From the NCBI GenBank assembly GCA_015233465.1, contig JADFXP010000012.1:1-64000 (forward strand): a stretch of DNA of 64,000 nucleotides. Direction: 5' to 3'. This document shows, piece after piece, positions 1 to 9,838 of this stretch. The stretch comes from Candidatus Magnetominusculus dajiuhuensis (GTDB lineage: Bacteria; Nitrospirota; Thermodesulfovibrionia; Thermodesulfovibrionales; Magnetobacteriaceae). Below the pieces are notes generated by a model. That model made no database searches and was not told the origin of the DNA. It worked only from the letters and a program-made list of their open reading frames with translations. Both the position numbers and the translations under genes were made by a program. Position 1 is the first letter of the stretch, and each line of letters starts with the position of its first letter.

Positions 1-62
1 TCTTGGAATTCAGAAAAATTAAAATCTTGTAGCGTTGTTTGTGGTCTCTTTTGCTCTTCCAT
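1..62 (-). CDS. Start of an unidentified gene, cut by the window edge
   Basis: Twenty codons are visible, beginning MEEQKRPQTTLQDFNF and running off the left edge. An ATG at 60-62 is preceded by AAAAGGAGAATTGAC, a good ribosome binding site, which is why I call it a gene. It lies 131 bp downstream of the Res-like helicase gene in the same direction, so it may be the last member of the defence operon. Too little is visible for any family assignment. Confidence 0.55.
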   Translation of the reverse strand, partial: MEEQKRPQTTLQDFNFSEFQ

Positions 63-193
63 GTCAATTCTCCTTTTAAAGGTTTATTACCTTTTCGGTA
101 CTTTGACACAGTTTATTTAACAGCCTCGAACAACCAAAGACTGGGGTATCGGGGGCTGTACTGTCAACACTTTTCGTGTCTGGCACAAACTAT

Positions 194-3100
194 CTACATC
201 AACACTTTCCTTAGAATCTGCTCAATACATATTTCTTTATCGCTCAGAAATAATACATTCCTATTAGCATAATCATCTTTTGACAACTCCTCAGCCCATA
301 ATTGCAATTCCTCATAATCAGTGGCAGATATGATAAAGGAATTTAATATAATATTTTTATCGCTAAGACGTTTTTCAATTTCTTTAATCTTAATGCCAAA
401 TTCAATTTTTTTATCTTTTATGCCTTTAATGTTTCTTAATCCTTTAGGGTCTATGAAGGTTATATATTGTTTTTCTTTAAGTAATATCCACATAACAAAA
501 TCTGGATAAAAATTATCGGCTTCAAAAAATCCTATTCCATCACTCCCTGTTTTATTCCTTAATAGGTATAATTCCTTGTCTATAAATACATCTGTATTAT
601 TTTCAAAATAAGATTTTAGGGCTAAAACAAATTTTTGTTCGCCTTCATTTAGAGCAACAGGTTTAACCTTAATATTCATGCTTCCTTTGGGTATATGAAT
701 CAATGGATTATATAAATGTCTTTCAAATTTAAAAGGCTGGAATCTGCCTTCAAAAATTTTAAATTCTAAATCCTTAAATTTACCTGTCTTAATAACTTCT
801 ACAAGTTGATTTATCTTTTCAATAATTGTGATTTCGTTTTCTTCAATAGTGATCTCATATTCATTTATCAAAATTGACTCATTAACTTCTACATATTCAA
901 GGTATTGCGATTCCCATTCACATTTTCTCCATTTATAATATTTATCAATATACTTAGCTAAGAGTATCCTTGCTATCTCCTGCCATCTATAAACGCCTTT
1001 AAACTTTATTGTTCTTTCAAATTCCATTTCTTCTTTAGGAATAAATAACGTATACCAGTCTGTACGGTTAAATAATTCAACTAAACCTTTTTTGGTTATA
1101 CTTAAATTATAAAATGATTTTTCATTCTTGTATCTTTGAGCCTCAAAAAATATATCTTCAAAATCCAAAAAAGCAATATGCCTTTCAGTTAATCTTTCTT
1201 CGTTAAGATATTTCAGTTCACCTGCCTTAAAGCCTTTGCTTTGAATCTCTTGAATCCTTGGATACCAGTCTAATATTACCTTATGTGTACTAAGATATGA
1301 AGAAGGTAATAATCCCAAGACAAAATTTGATTCTTCTCTTTTAAATTTATGTATTGGGTTTACCCTTAATGTTTTTAATCCCTTATCGTTAAGATTATCC
1401 ATTTCAATAACAGGAAGCGTAATGTTAATGGTTTCATTTTCGGCAGGCATTCCTTCTGTCTCAAGATATTCCTTAAACTGCGCCATATATTCAGAGCGGA
1501 TTCCAAATATATTAAGCGTTTCAAGTAATCCTATATTTTGCGGTCTGCTTTTTAATCTTTCTATTTCGCTGCTTCGTTTTAAACAAAAATCAAGACCTTT
1601 CAGCCTTACACCTCTGCCAAACAACTGAATTATTTCAGAACCTTCACTCTTTCCAACATTCATAAGTCCCATATTACTGACACGCCAACTGTTCCAGCCT
1701 TCTGTAAATTTCTTTGAACCGATAAGTATATTTATCTTTGACTCATTTTCATTGATTGCAGAAAATAACGATTTTGAAAAATCCTTTGAACTTGTTGAAA
1801 GTCCATTTTTTTCGCAAAGTTTAATTAATTCGTTGTCATCACCAACATTAATAACTCCAAAATATTCTCCATTTCCAGCCCTTAAAGCAATCTCTCCGCC
1901 AACACCCTTTAAATTTTCAATATGAATTACTGCCCCTGCAGAAGATGTATGAAAAATGGTTTTAAGTATACTAGTATAAATATCCTCTGCTCCCATTTTT
2001 TTAGTTACCAGATAATAAAAGCTGTTTTCAAAAAGCTCTCTTTTATGAGTATCAAGCAATTGTGGAGAACCGTTCATTAAAAGGTTTATCATTTCAACGC
2101 TCTTGCCTTTATTTCTAACAAAATCCGACAGGAATATAAGTATATCTACAACATCAGAGATTTCGTGCTTATCTTTTTTCCTTACTGCTGTAACTTTACT
2201 ACCAACAAATATCATTAATGGTTTTTCAACTAAAAAAGGTTGATATAAGTGAATATTCTCTTCAAACAACTTATACTGCTGATAAAAAGTAAGCATACTG
2301 GCGGTGAGATAGAGATTTCTTTTTTCTTCATCTGAATCATCTGCCATATTTAAAATTCTATAATCCTTGCCGTAACCATCTCTATAAAAGTATTTGTATG
2401 AATAATCAAATAAGATACACCTTGCATATTCTTGTAATAAGTCCTTGTTGTTAGATGCCTTCATTGCCTGTCCAAATGTTGCGGAATACTCGAAAGAAAA
2501 CCCATTGCTGCACAATTTATCTCTTTTATCCTTCCATTCAATACCACTTGAACCTCTGTGTCCTTCATCAACTAAAACAAGATTATTTCCTTCAAAGGCA
2601 TCTACTGAAACGGTCTTTTGACCTTTTTCATCTTTTATTTTATGTATATCAATTATCTCAATCTTACTGCCTGCCGCTAACAATCCTTCTTGAAATAGTT
2701 CTGCTGGTAAACCTGATAGTTCAAATTCTTTTAGATGTTGGTTTGAGAGTCCAACATTCGGGGTTAGCAGGATAATCTTGTTAATGTCATTATGCCTATG
2801 ATGAATATTTGCATAATGGAGATACTGTAAGATATTAATGTGCATAAGCAAGGTCTTGCCTGAACCAGTAGCGTTCCAAAAGGCTATCTTAGATAAATCC
2901 TTTAATATGTATTTATCAACTTTTTCAGGGTCTGAGAGATTATTAAAGGTAACTAAATAATTATTCAAATCGTTTAATAATTTTTCAGGATTTTCAAAAT
3001 ACCAATCAAGATAGATTTCTGTAAATAAAAGAGAAAGGTATTGAAAATATTTCCATTTTATCCTCTGCCCTCTTTTTTCACTAATTTTAGATGTATGGGA

Positions 3101-3334
3101 AACAATGTTTTGATCGTATTGAAATAGTTTATCAATAGTTAGCTTATCGCCATACTTTTTTCTATACTCTATTTCATTGAAGAATTTAGTATTATTATCT
3201 TCATCCAGTTCCTCAAGCTGCGAATCCCCCAACAATTCCGTAAATTCAGAGAATTCTTCTACACCAAAAAGACTGAGGAAATATTGATAAAGCACAAGCA
3301 TCTTATCAAATCTGAGTGTTTTTTTCTTAGCCAT
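194..3334 (-). CDS. Type III restriction Res-like helicase with C-terminal nuclease
   Basis: A 1046-residue superfamily 2 helicase-nuclease resembling the Res subunit of type III restriction-modification enzymes. The Walker A motif ATGSGKTLLM is near residue 155, and the Walker B box reads DEGH near 260. A C-terminal helicase part follows with a GRGVRLKG-type arginine motif. Near residues 940-965 it has PDF followed by FIDPKG, a PD-(D/E)xK nuclease core with Asp in the second position. In known type III enzymes this subunit moves along DNA with ATP and cuts with help from the Mod subunit. The gene starts 12 bp after the methyltransferase gene and 3 kb after the SNF2 gene, all in one direction, so they are almost certainly one operon. 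The N-terminal 120 residues match nothing I recognise. The family call is firm; the exact cleavage behaviour is inferred. Confidence 0.85.
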   Translation of the reverse strand: MAKKKTLRFDKMLVLYQYFLSLFGVEEFSEFTELLGDSQLEELDEDNNTKFFNEIEYRKKYGDKLTIDKLFQYDQNIVSHTSKISEKRGQRIKWKYFQYLSLLFTEIYLDWYFENPEKLLNDLNNYLVTFNNLSDPEKVDKYILKDLSKIAFWNATGSGKTLLMHINILQYLHYANIHHRHNDINKIILLTPNVGLSNQHLKEFELSGLPAELFQEGLLAAGSKIEIIDIHKIKDEKGQKTVSVDAFEGNNLVLVDEGHRGSSGIEWKDKRDKLCSNGFSFEYSATFGQAMKASNNKDLLQEYARCILFDYSYKYFYRDGYGKDYRILNMADDSDEEKRNLYLTASMLTFYQQYKLFEENIHLYQPFLVEKPLMIFVGSKVTAVRKKDKHEISDVVDILIFLSDFVRNKGKSVEMINLLMNGSPQLLDTHKRELFENSFYYLVTKKMGAEDIYTSILKTIFHTSSAGAVIHIENLKGVGGEIALRAGNGEYFGVINVGDDNELIKLCEKNGLSTSSKDFSKSLFSAINENESKINILIGSKKFTEGWNSWRVSNMGLMNVGKSEGSEIIQLFGRGVRLKGLDFCLKRSSEIERLKSRPQNIGLLETLNIFGIRSEYMAQFKEYLETEGMPAENETINITLPVIEMDNLNDKGLKTLRVNPIHKFKREESNFVLGLLPSSYLSTHKVILDWYPRIQEIQSKGFKAGELKYLNEERLTERHIAFLDFEDIFFEAQRYKNEKSFYNLSITKKGLVELFNRTDWYTLFIPKEEMEFERTIKFKGVYRWQEIARILLAKYIDKYYKWRKCEWESQYLEYVEVNESILINEYEITIEENEITIIEKINQLVEVIKTGKFKDLEFKIFEGRFQPFKFERHLYNPLIHIPKGSMNIKVKPVALNEGEQKFVLALKSYFENNTDVFIDKELYLLRNKTGSDGIGFFEADNFYPDFVMWILLKEKQYITFIDPKGLRNIKGIKDKKIEFGIKIKEIEKRLSDKNIILNSFIISATDYEELQLWAEELSKDDYANRNVLFLSDKEICIEQILRKVLM

Positions 3335-3346
3335 GAATACTACCCA

Positions 3347-6300
3347 TTATAAAGCCTTTACATCAAACATCTTTTTCTTGAATTCTTCCTCAATCATAAC
3401 AACCTTCCATCTTTCTTCCCCTTCTTTTAAGTTTTGAAGATTGTTATCACCATTAACGAATATAGTATCATATTCAAAATCTATGGGGTTATAGCCTTTT
3501 TTCACAAAGAAGGCATTTAAGGCATAATTATCTCGGCTTATATCATCTGTCAGTCTTCGCCAAATAATCAAAGCCTTTTCACCATTAGGGAGTATTCCAT
3601 CAAGTTCTCTAAAGATGTATTTACCGTTATTGTTTATTATAAGTTTTTTGGTATCAGTCTCAAGGTCAAACCTTTGTGTTTTTTCAATCCTTTTAACAGT
3701 AAGCCCGATAAGATAATTAAAGGTCTCTATCAGGTCAACATTAATCTGTTTAGTCTCACCGTTTCGTTCTATATTTAATTTATATGAAAATGGGTCTTTG
3801 AATTTATCAATGTTTAAAAGAGAATCGCTTTCCCTTGTCTCAACATCAAGCATATAGGAGAGAAGATAGTCTTCTTTAAAACCTTTCATATCTGCTAATG
3901 AGACATTGGGCTTTTTTATAATAAGGTTATTCAGTGTATCTTCGTATGATTCTAAGCAAATGTATTTGAAGAAGTGAGATGAGCCTTCTCTTGAGACAGG
4001 TTTTCCATCTTTCCAATCTTTTGAATAGATGACCTTTTGTATTCTTGGTTTTAATACTGTATCAAAATAGTTTCCCATTTCGACAAGGATGTATTTACGG
4101 TCGCCTTCATCTTCTCTATTAAGATTAATGACTGCATGAGCTGTTGTGCCTGATCCTGCGAAATAATCGAGGATATAATCACATTTACAGGATACTATCT
4201 TAATTACGTCAATGATAGTGTAGATAGATTTAGGGTAATCAAAATATCCTATACCTATTATGTCTTTTACTAAATTAGTTCCATTAAATTCCGATTGATA
4301 CTTTTTTTGTATCCAAACATTTTTTAAAACTTGTTGTTCTCTTAGCTTATGAAATATCTTTATTCCATTATCTTCAAAAATTGCTTTAAAGTATTTATTT
4401 TTATTTAAATCATCAAATGTTTCTTTTATATTTTTCCATGAGAAATCTCCTTGTTTTGTATTTGGATATATCTCATAATAATTCTCATTATACTCAGAAG
4501 TTATATGGTTTAAATCTTTACTAACATATATTGGATACCAATTTTTAGGTTTATTTTTTCTTGACCAAATAGTTCTCGCTCTAATATAGTTCTCATATCT
4601 ATATTTACCATTTTCATCTTCTAATGAAAAAGATGCTAAGACATCTTCATCTATTGCAACTTGATTAAATTGAGCATTATCAATATCCTTACAGTAAACA
4701 AGCATATAATCACTATTCTCTGAAAAAAATTTTGCCTGATTTCTTCCTTTAGGATTATGTTGTATTGTAACAATTCCAATTCTATTCTCTTCTCCATAAA
4801 TATTATCTTTCAGTTTCCCAAGATTAAATAATTCCTCATAATCAATGGCGGTTAAGAAAATTGCATTTCCTGTAGCTAACTTGTTCCCAAACATCATACG
4901 ATCATATATTAGAGAAAACCAACTACTGTGCTTGTATCCATTTTTGTAAATAATTTCTGAAGTATTTGTATTATAAGGAGGATCAATATAAACGCATTTC
5001 ACTTTCTGCTTATACTTTTCCTGCAACAAATTAAGCGCCTGAAAATTCTCGCTATGAATTAAAAGTCCATTTAATTCCTCATCAAGATTATTAAACGTGG
5101 ATATTACTTCTTCAACAAAACCCCTATCAAAATGAATAGTATCAATAACCAGATAAGGATTAGCCTTCAAAAATGCCTCATTTACTACACCATCAAAGCC
5201 ATCAATATCATCAATAGCAAAAAGTCTTTTCCATTCCTCAATCTGCGCCGTATTTATAGATATTTCTCCATATAAAGTTTCTGGAACTTTATCTAAAGTC
5301 AGGCAATAATTAGTCTCTGTAACAAATTTTTTCTTTAACCATAATTTTTTCTGAAAATTCTCTAACTGCTCCAAAAATCTGATGATCTTTTCAGCAATAT
5401 TCTTAATAACCTTTACCTTAGAGATAGATATATTAAGATCTTTATCCGTACCCCAATCATCCACAAAGACAACTTCATTCTTTATATAGAAATCAAGCTC
5501 ACAGCGTAAAAACCCGCCTAAATCCTTATGTATAAAATAATCAAATTCATTTTTGGAAGTATAGTCATTTATCTGCTTTTGTATCAAAGTTCTACTGTTA
5601 TCTTTTTTTGTCGGAGCAGGAGCAAATATTCTATGAAAATCCTTATACTCATTTGTTGGTGTAATGACTTTCTTTAATTTCTCATAAGCCATCTCGTTTA
5701 ATCTTTCTCTTTTTTCAGTATGCGGTTTATATTCAAACTTGATAATAAGCTCATTGTCTTCAATTCCAATAAATCCTTCTTCACACAAAACAAATCTTCT
5801 GTCCTGTGATTTATTATTGTCGTTCTCTGTGCTTGCTTCAACAAGTTTAAAATGTATTCGTTTCCCGTCATCGGTTTTAAAGCAATAGTCTCTGAAATTT
5901 TCAGTTGTCTTGATATAATACTGGTCGCTATTTGCCCAATGGAGTTTTACTTCCTCTCCATTATATGGTATGGCGTATGTATCTTTCTTATATCTCCTAA
6001 GCGATAGAAAATCACCCTCTTTATAATACCTGCTAAAAAAAGTTACAAGGTGTGAAAAGACATCATTTTCTAAACTAAGCTCATCAATCCCTGTATTGAT
6101 CTGATTTTTTAAATCTACGTATTTTGGGGAACTCTCTGGCTTTACTCCAGCATCTTCAAGCTGCCTTTTTAAGTTCTCCAATTCATCAAACTTTGTCTTA
6201 GAATCCCCTACCTTATAGCTCTCAAAGGAATTTTTCACTTCTGGCAGCAGGTCTTTTTCCATGAAATTCTTAATCTCATCTCTCTTTTGGTTCATAATCC

Positions 6301-6385
6301 GATATATACCAAAATCAAGGTCTGCTTGATCCAACTGAAACATCTCTATTAATAGTTTCTTTAATTTATCAATGTTTTCACTCAT
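3347..6385 (-). CDS. Type III-like (beta class) adenine DNA methyltransferase, long form
   Basis: A site-specific DNA methyltransferase of about 1012 residues. The catalytic motif IV DPPYNTN (near 466) precedes the SAM-binding motif FAGSGTT (near 741), the order of beta-class N6-adenine or N4-cytosine enzymes such as type III Mod proteins. It is much longer than classical Mod (about 650). The first 400 residues form a separate region beginning with an LDFGIYRIMN motif that occurs in a family of long methyltransferases beside helicases. It should modify host DNA and so set the self/non-self mark for the neighbouring helicases. Two ATGs are adjacent (6388 and 6385). The Shine-Dalgarno AGGAG sits 5 nt before the second, so I use 6385. 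Only 9-12 bp separate it from the genes on either side. Confidence 0.88.
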   Translation of the reverse strand: MSENIDKLKKLLIEMFQLDQADLDFGIYRIMNQKRDEIKNFMEKDLLPEVKNSFESYKVGDSKTKFDELENLKRQLEDAGVKPESSPKYVDLKNQINTGIDELSLENDVFSHLVTFFSRYYKEGDFLSLRRYKKDTYAIPYNGEEVKLHWANSDQYYIKTTENFRDYCFKTDDGKRIHFKLVEASTENDNNKSQDRRFVLCEEGFIGIEDNELIIKFEYKPHTEKRERLNEMAYEKLKKVITPTNEYKDFHRIFAPAPTKKDNSRTLIQKQINDYTSKNEFDYFIHKDLGGFLRCELDFYIKNEVVFVDDWGTDKDLNISISKVKVIKNIAEKIIRFLEQLENFQKKLWLKKKFVTETNYCLTLDKVPETLYGEISINTAQIEEWKRLFAIDDIDGFDGVVNEAFLKANPYLVIDTIHFDRGFVEEVISTFNNLDEELNGLLIHSENFQALNLLQEKYKQKVKCVYIDPPYNTNTSEIIYKNGYKHSSWFSLIYDRMMFGNKLATGNAIFLTAIDYEELFNLGKLKDNIYGEENRIGIVTIQHNPKGRNQAKFFSENSDYMLVYCKDIDNAQFNQVAIDEDVLASFSLEDENGKYRYENYIRARTIWSRKNKPKNWYPIYVSKDLNHITSEYNENYYEIYPNTKQGDFSWKNIKETFDDLNKNKYFKAIFEDNGIKIFHKLREQQVLKNVWIQKKYQSEFNGTNLVKDIIGIGYFDYPKSIYTIIDVIKIVSCKCDYILDYFAGSGTTAHAVINLNREDEGDRKYILVEMGNYFDTVLKPRIQKVIYSKDWKDGKPVSREGSSHFFKYICLESYEDTLNNLIIKKPNVSLADMKGFKEDYLLSYMLDVETRESDSLLNIDKFKDPFSYKLNIERNGETKQINVDLIETFNYLIGLTVKRIEKTQRFDLETDTKKLIINNNGKYIFRELDGILPNGEKALIIWRRLTDDISRDNYALNAFFVKKGYNPIDFEYDTIFVNGDNNLQNLKEGEERWKVVMIEEEFKKKMFDVKAL

Positions 6386-6397
6386 CATAACTCCTAA

Positions 6398-9280
6398 TCA
6401 TACGATTTCCCATTCAATTATAAATATGATATTATCTTCAATACTTCGGAACATCTTTTTTTTCAAATCTTCTATCATCCCCTTACGCCTTTTTTCAACA
6501 TCATCTTCTACATTAAAAATATTCTGCCGTTTATGCCGTTTTTGCCTCTCAAGTTCGCTAATCTTTGTTTGAAGCTGTAATTGTTCTTCTGTGTTTTCTG
6601 CCAGCCGCAATTTTCTATTTAGATCTTTTATATAATTCTTAATATCTTCAAGCTCCTTTTCAGATGCCTTGACTATATCATCTGCCCATTTTTGAAGTTT
6701 ATCCTGTTCATCTTTAAAATATTTATTGTTTTCATCAAGAACCCTATTTTTTGTGACTTCAACATTTACCTTAGAGTCTTCTATCAATTTCAGTTCAATA
6801 GTTTCATCTATATTAACATTTTGGGATAGCCTCCCATCACATTGAAATATCTTTTCACAGATTTCTTGGTCAATCTGCTCTCCTGTATTAGTAAAACCAT
6901 TAAAAAGCAGATATTCTTCTTTTTCAAAAGAATATACCGTTAATTTAGAAAGCATTAGAAATCCTTTTTTACCTTTTAAATCTTCTACTATAGATATTTT
7001 TACTGGATGGGTTGATATATCAAAGATAAGTTTAGCCTTTGGGGTATCAAGTTCTAAGGCATTACCTAATACATATTCTCCAATAGGATGGGATAATCTA
7101 TATAGAAAACTACCTTCAACATTCTTTTTGGTTTTAGAGATCATATTATAAATGCCAGACTGAATATCTCCTCTAAAAGGTTTATAATAATTAAAACTTA
7201 AGGAATTATCGTCAAATTGCGCTTGCCCTTGAAGGATATATTTTGTTAATATCCAAAACATTTTTTCAATTTTATCAAGAGCGCTGTTTACTTCAATTTT
7301 TAACCTTCTGTGTACTTCTACATCAAATTTATCAAATATAGACTTTAAAATAAATTCACGTTTAGTTTTTATTTTAACTTCAAGCTCTTTTTGAAGTTTT
7401 TTAAATGCGCTGTCAATATCTTTTTTGGGTCTGCATCTTTGATATATCTCTAATATCTTTCTCTCAAAATCAACGCCAGATTCAATCGTTCCCAATACCT
7501 CATCAGAAGAGCCAAATACACCTTCAAATAGATGAAACTTCTCTTCAAGCAGTTTATAAACCCTTATATCTGCATGGTTTCTCAGGTTTAAAAAGTTTAT
7601 AACAACAACATCATAAAGCTGTCCATATCTATGACAACGCCCGATTCTCTGTTCAATCCTTTGGGGATTCCATGGCAGATCGTAATTAACCACAAGGGAA
7701 CAAAACTGAATATTCACTCCCTCAGAAGCAGCCTCTGTTGCCAACATAATTTCAGCTTCATCACGGAAATATTCAATTAACGCAGCTCGTTTATCTGCTA
7801 TTAAAGAACCGCTTAACCTTCCTGTGCATTTATTAGCCTCAACCCATCTTTTATATATTTCTTTTGATTCAATATCAGCATTTGAACCATTAAAGAGTAC
7901 AATCTTACCCTTATATCCATTTGCTTCAAGATATGCCTTTAAATAATCCTGCGTTCTTCTTGATTCTGTAAATATTAAAGCCTTCCGCTTACCCCCTAAT
8001 TGATTCATCATTTCAAAGCCTTTTTTCAAAGCTCCCAGTAGATATTTAGACTTTGTATCGGTTTCAATAAGGGTTGCCATTTTAATAAATCTTTCAATCT
8101 CAGCTATTTCATCATCTAATTTGTTTATTTTTATATTTTCGGGATTATTTTCTAATTTAATTGAGGTTGGGTCTATTGATCCAATTTCAATATCCTGTTC
8201 TAATTCTATTTCCTCATTATTTTCTTCTTCAATCTCCAATTCATCTTCATCAAGAATATCATTAAAATCAAAATCTTTTATTAGCCCTTTTCTAATGTCT
8301 AATAATCTATCTTTTATGGTTTGAAGTGTTTGTTTAATTGCACTTGTAGAAGAGGCTAAAAGTTTTCTTAATACCAGTGTTGTAAGTATTCTTTGACTTT
8401 TCTTTATGGCAAAGGTATCGTCCCTTTTTAAAAACTCTGAAATTGTTTCATAAAATTCTTGTTCAGAATCAGTATTTTTAAATTTTATAGTAAGTGGTAT
8501 TCTTTTTGTAAAATTAACATATTCTTGAACATCAGCCCTTAATGTTCTTTTACAAAATCCATGTAACCGTGTCTTTAATTCATCAAGATTTAGTTCATTA
8601 ACATAATTAGCCCTAAAAGCCTTTATATCTCCAAAAATCCTTTCGTCAATTATCATGGCAAGTCCATATAATTCAAGCAGAGAATTTTGAAGAGGAGTAG
8701 CAGTTAATAAAGCCTTTTTTTTCCCTTCAAGAGCTTCTTTTAAGACTTTACCAATTTTATTGCTGGATTTATAGACATTTCTTAATTTATGAGCTTCATC
8801 TATAACGGCTAAATCCCATTGAACCGTCTTAATCTCAATTCTATGTTTACTTGCGAACTGAAATGATGAAATAATAATCTTATCTTGTTCAAAGGGATTA
8901 ATAGTACCATTCTTTTTTTCTTGATTGAAATTCTTGGTCTCAAGGATGATATTATCAAGGTTAAATTTTTCTTTTAATTCCAAGCTCCATTGCTTTCTAA
9001 GAGAAGATGGACAGATAACAAGTAATTTCCTTTTCCTTTCAGCCCAATATTGACAGATAACAAGCCCAGCTTCAATGGTTTTACCTAATCCAACTTCATC
9101 AGCTAATAAAACACCTTTTGACAGAGGAGAGTTAAATACAAATAATGCGGCTTCAATTTGGTGAGGAGTAATATCAATAGAAGCGTCAAATAATGACATG
9201 GATATTTTTTGCATTTCATTAGCAGATGCGCTTCTTGAAATTTCATTTGCATAGTATTTAGCGTGATATGCTGTACTCAT
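6398..9280 (-). CDS. SNF2/HepA-type DEAD/DEAH helicase of the defence operon
   Basis: A 960-residue SNF2-family ATPase. Motif I is ADEVGLGKTIEAG (near residue 65), motif II is DEAH (near 161), motif III is TATPLQN, and the C-terminal lobe has RIEQRIGRCHRYGQ (near 545), the typical HepA/RapA-like motif VI. An acidic linker lies around 340-380 and a charged, probably coiled-coil tail around 860-930. SNF2-type motors occur in several phage-defence systems (for example DrmD in DISARM), where they act on incoming DNA. Here the gene is first in a tight set with a methyltransferase and a Res-like helicase. AGGA stands 7 nt before the ATG, which supports this start. The upstream 112 bp separates it from the Panacea pair and may hold its own promoter. 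Confidence 0.85.
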   Translation of the reverse strand: MSTAYHAKYYANEISRSASANEMQKISMSLFDASIDITPHQIEAALFVFNSPLSKGVLLADEVGLGKTIEAGLVICQYWAERKRKLLVICPSSLRKQWSLELKEKFNLDNIILETKNFNQEKKNGTINPFEQDKIIISSFQFASKHRIEIKTVQWDLAVIDEAHKLRNVYKSSNKIGKVLKEALEGKKKALLTATPLQNSLLELYGLAMIIDERIFGDIKAFRANYVNELNLDELKTRLHGFCKRTLRADVQEYVNFTKRIPLTIKFKNTDSEQEFYETISEFLKRDDTFAIKKSQRILTTLVLRKLLASSTSAIKQTLQTIKDRLLDIRKGLIKDFDFNDILDEDELEIEEENNEEIELEQDIEIGSIDPTSIKLENNPENIKINKLDDEIAEIERFIKMATLIETDTKSKYLLGALKKGFEMMNQLGGKRKALIFTESRRTQDYLKAYLEANGYKGKIVLFNGSNADIESKEIYKRWVEANKCTGRLSGSLIADKRAALIEYFRDEAEIMLATEAASEGVNIQFCSLVVNYDLPWNPQRIEQRIGRCHRYGQLYDVVVINFLNLRNHADIRVYKLLEEKFHLFEGVFGSSDEVLGTIESGVDFERKILEIYQRCRPKKDIDSAFKKLQKELEVKIKTKREFILKSIFDKFDVEVHRRLKIEVNSALDKIEKMFWILTKYILQGQAQFDDNSLSFNYYKPFRGDIQSGIYNMISKTKKNVEGSFLYRLSHPIGEYVLGNALELDTPKAKLIFDISTHPVKISIVEDLKGKKGFLMLSKLTVYSFEKEEYLLFNGFTNTGEQIDQEICEKIFQCDGRLSQNVNIDETIELKLIEDSKVNVEVTKNRVLDENNKYFKDEQDKLQKWADDIVKASEKELEDIKNYIKDLNRKLRLAENTEEQLQLQTKISELERQKRHKRQNIFNVEDDVEKRRKGMIEDLKKKMFRSIEDNIIFIIEWEIV

Positions 9281-9392
9281 TGTTGTTCCTGTGTCATTAT
9301 CTTATAATAAATTCAACTTATTATTATAACTTTAAGATTTAATAAATTGATATATTCCCCAATTTACTTACTATTTACTCTTATAACATAAG

Positions 9393-9830
9393 TTAAACAG
9401 ACTTCTTTATATATCCTTTAACCATAGGACTATTTTTAATGCCATCAATAATTTTATCTTTTAATTCATCAGTTATTGTTCTTGACAAAATCTCAAATCC
9501 CTGCGCTTTTTCAATACGATATAATAAAGATTTTTGAGTGAATATTTCTGCTTGGTTACATTCTATAATTGTTTTTCTGTCAAGAAAATCAATATCAGTG
9601 TTATCAATATAAATTAAAGATTGTAAGGCTTTTTCGTTGGTTTTAGAGTAATATTTATTTTTTTCTATTATGCGGGAAGTAAAAATACACAATATAAACT
9701 TATCTTTGATAGAGCAAGGGACATATACATAATAATGAGGATGTGCCGATTTATCATGAGTAGTATCTTTAAATCGACATATACAGTAAGGAGATAATAA
9801 AGCTATTTTTTGTTCAATAGTAAAATCCAC
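9393..9830 (-). CDS. Unidentified 145-aa partner of the Panacea-domain gene (possible toxin)
   Basis: I do not recognise this 145-residue protein by family. It has a compact alpha/beta look, with a central hydrophobic strand region (YYVYVPCSIKDKFILCIF) and a basic C-terminus ending GYIKKSV. It starts with GTG 8 nt after the stop of the Panacea-domain gene, so the two are translated as a pair. Panacea (DUF4065/SocA) proteins are known as promiscuous antitoxins that sit beside very different toxins. By that context this gene is a candidate toxin, but nothing in the sequence proves toxicity. No predicted signal peptide or membrane segment is seen. It could instead be a type II-like nuclease-binding partner or a plain hypothetical. 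Confidence 0.7.
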   Translation of the reverse strand: MDFTIEQKIALLSPYCICRFKDTTHDKSAHPHYYVYVPCSIKDKFILCIFTSRIIEKNKYYSKTNEKALQSLIYIDNTDIDFLDRKTIIECNQAEIFTQKSLLYRIEKAQGFEILSRTITDELKDKIIDGIKNSPMVKGYIKKSV

Positions 9831-9838
9831 ATCTAATG

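Noticed and set aside
194-9280. DISARM or BREX system
   Set aside because: No DUF1998 (DrmB), phospholipase D (DrmC), PglZ or BrxC/BrxL type gene is visible. The genes fit an expanded type III-like layout better.
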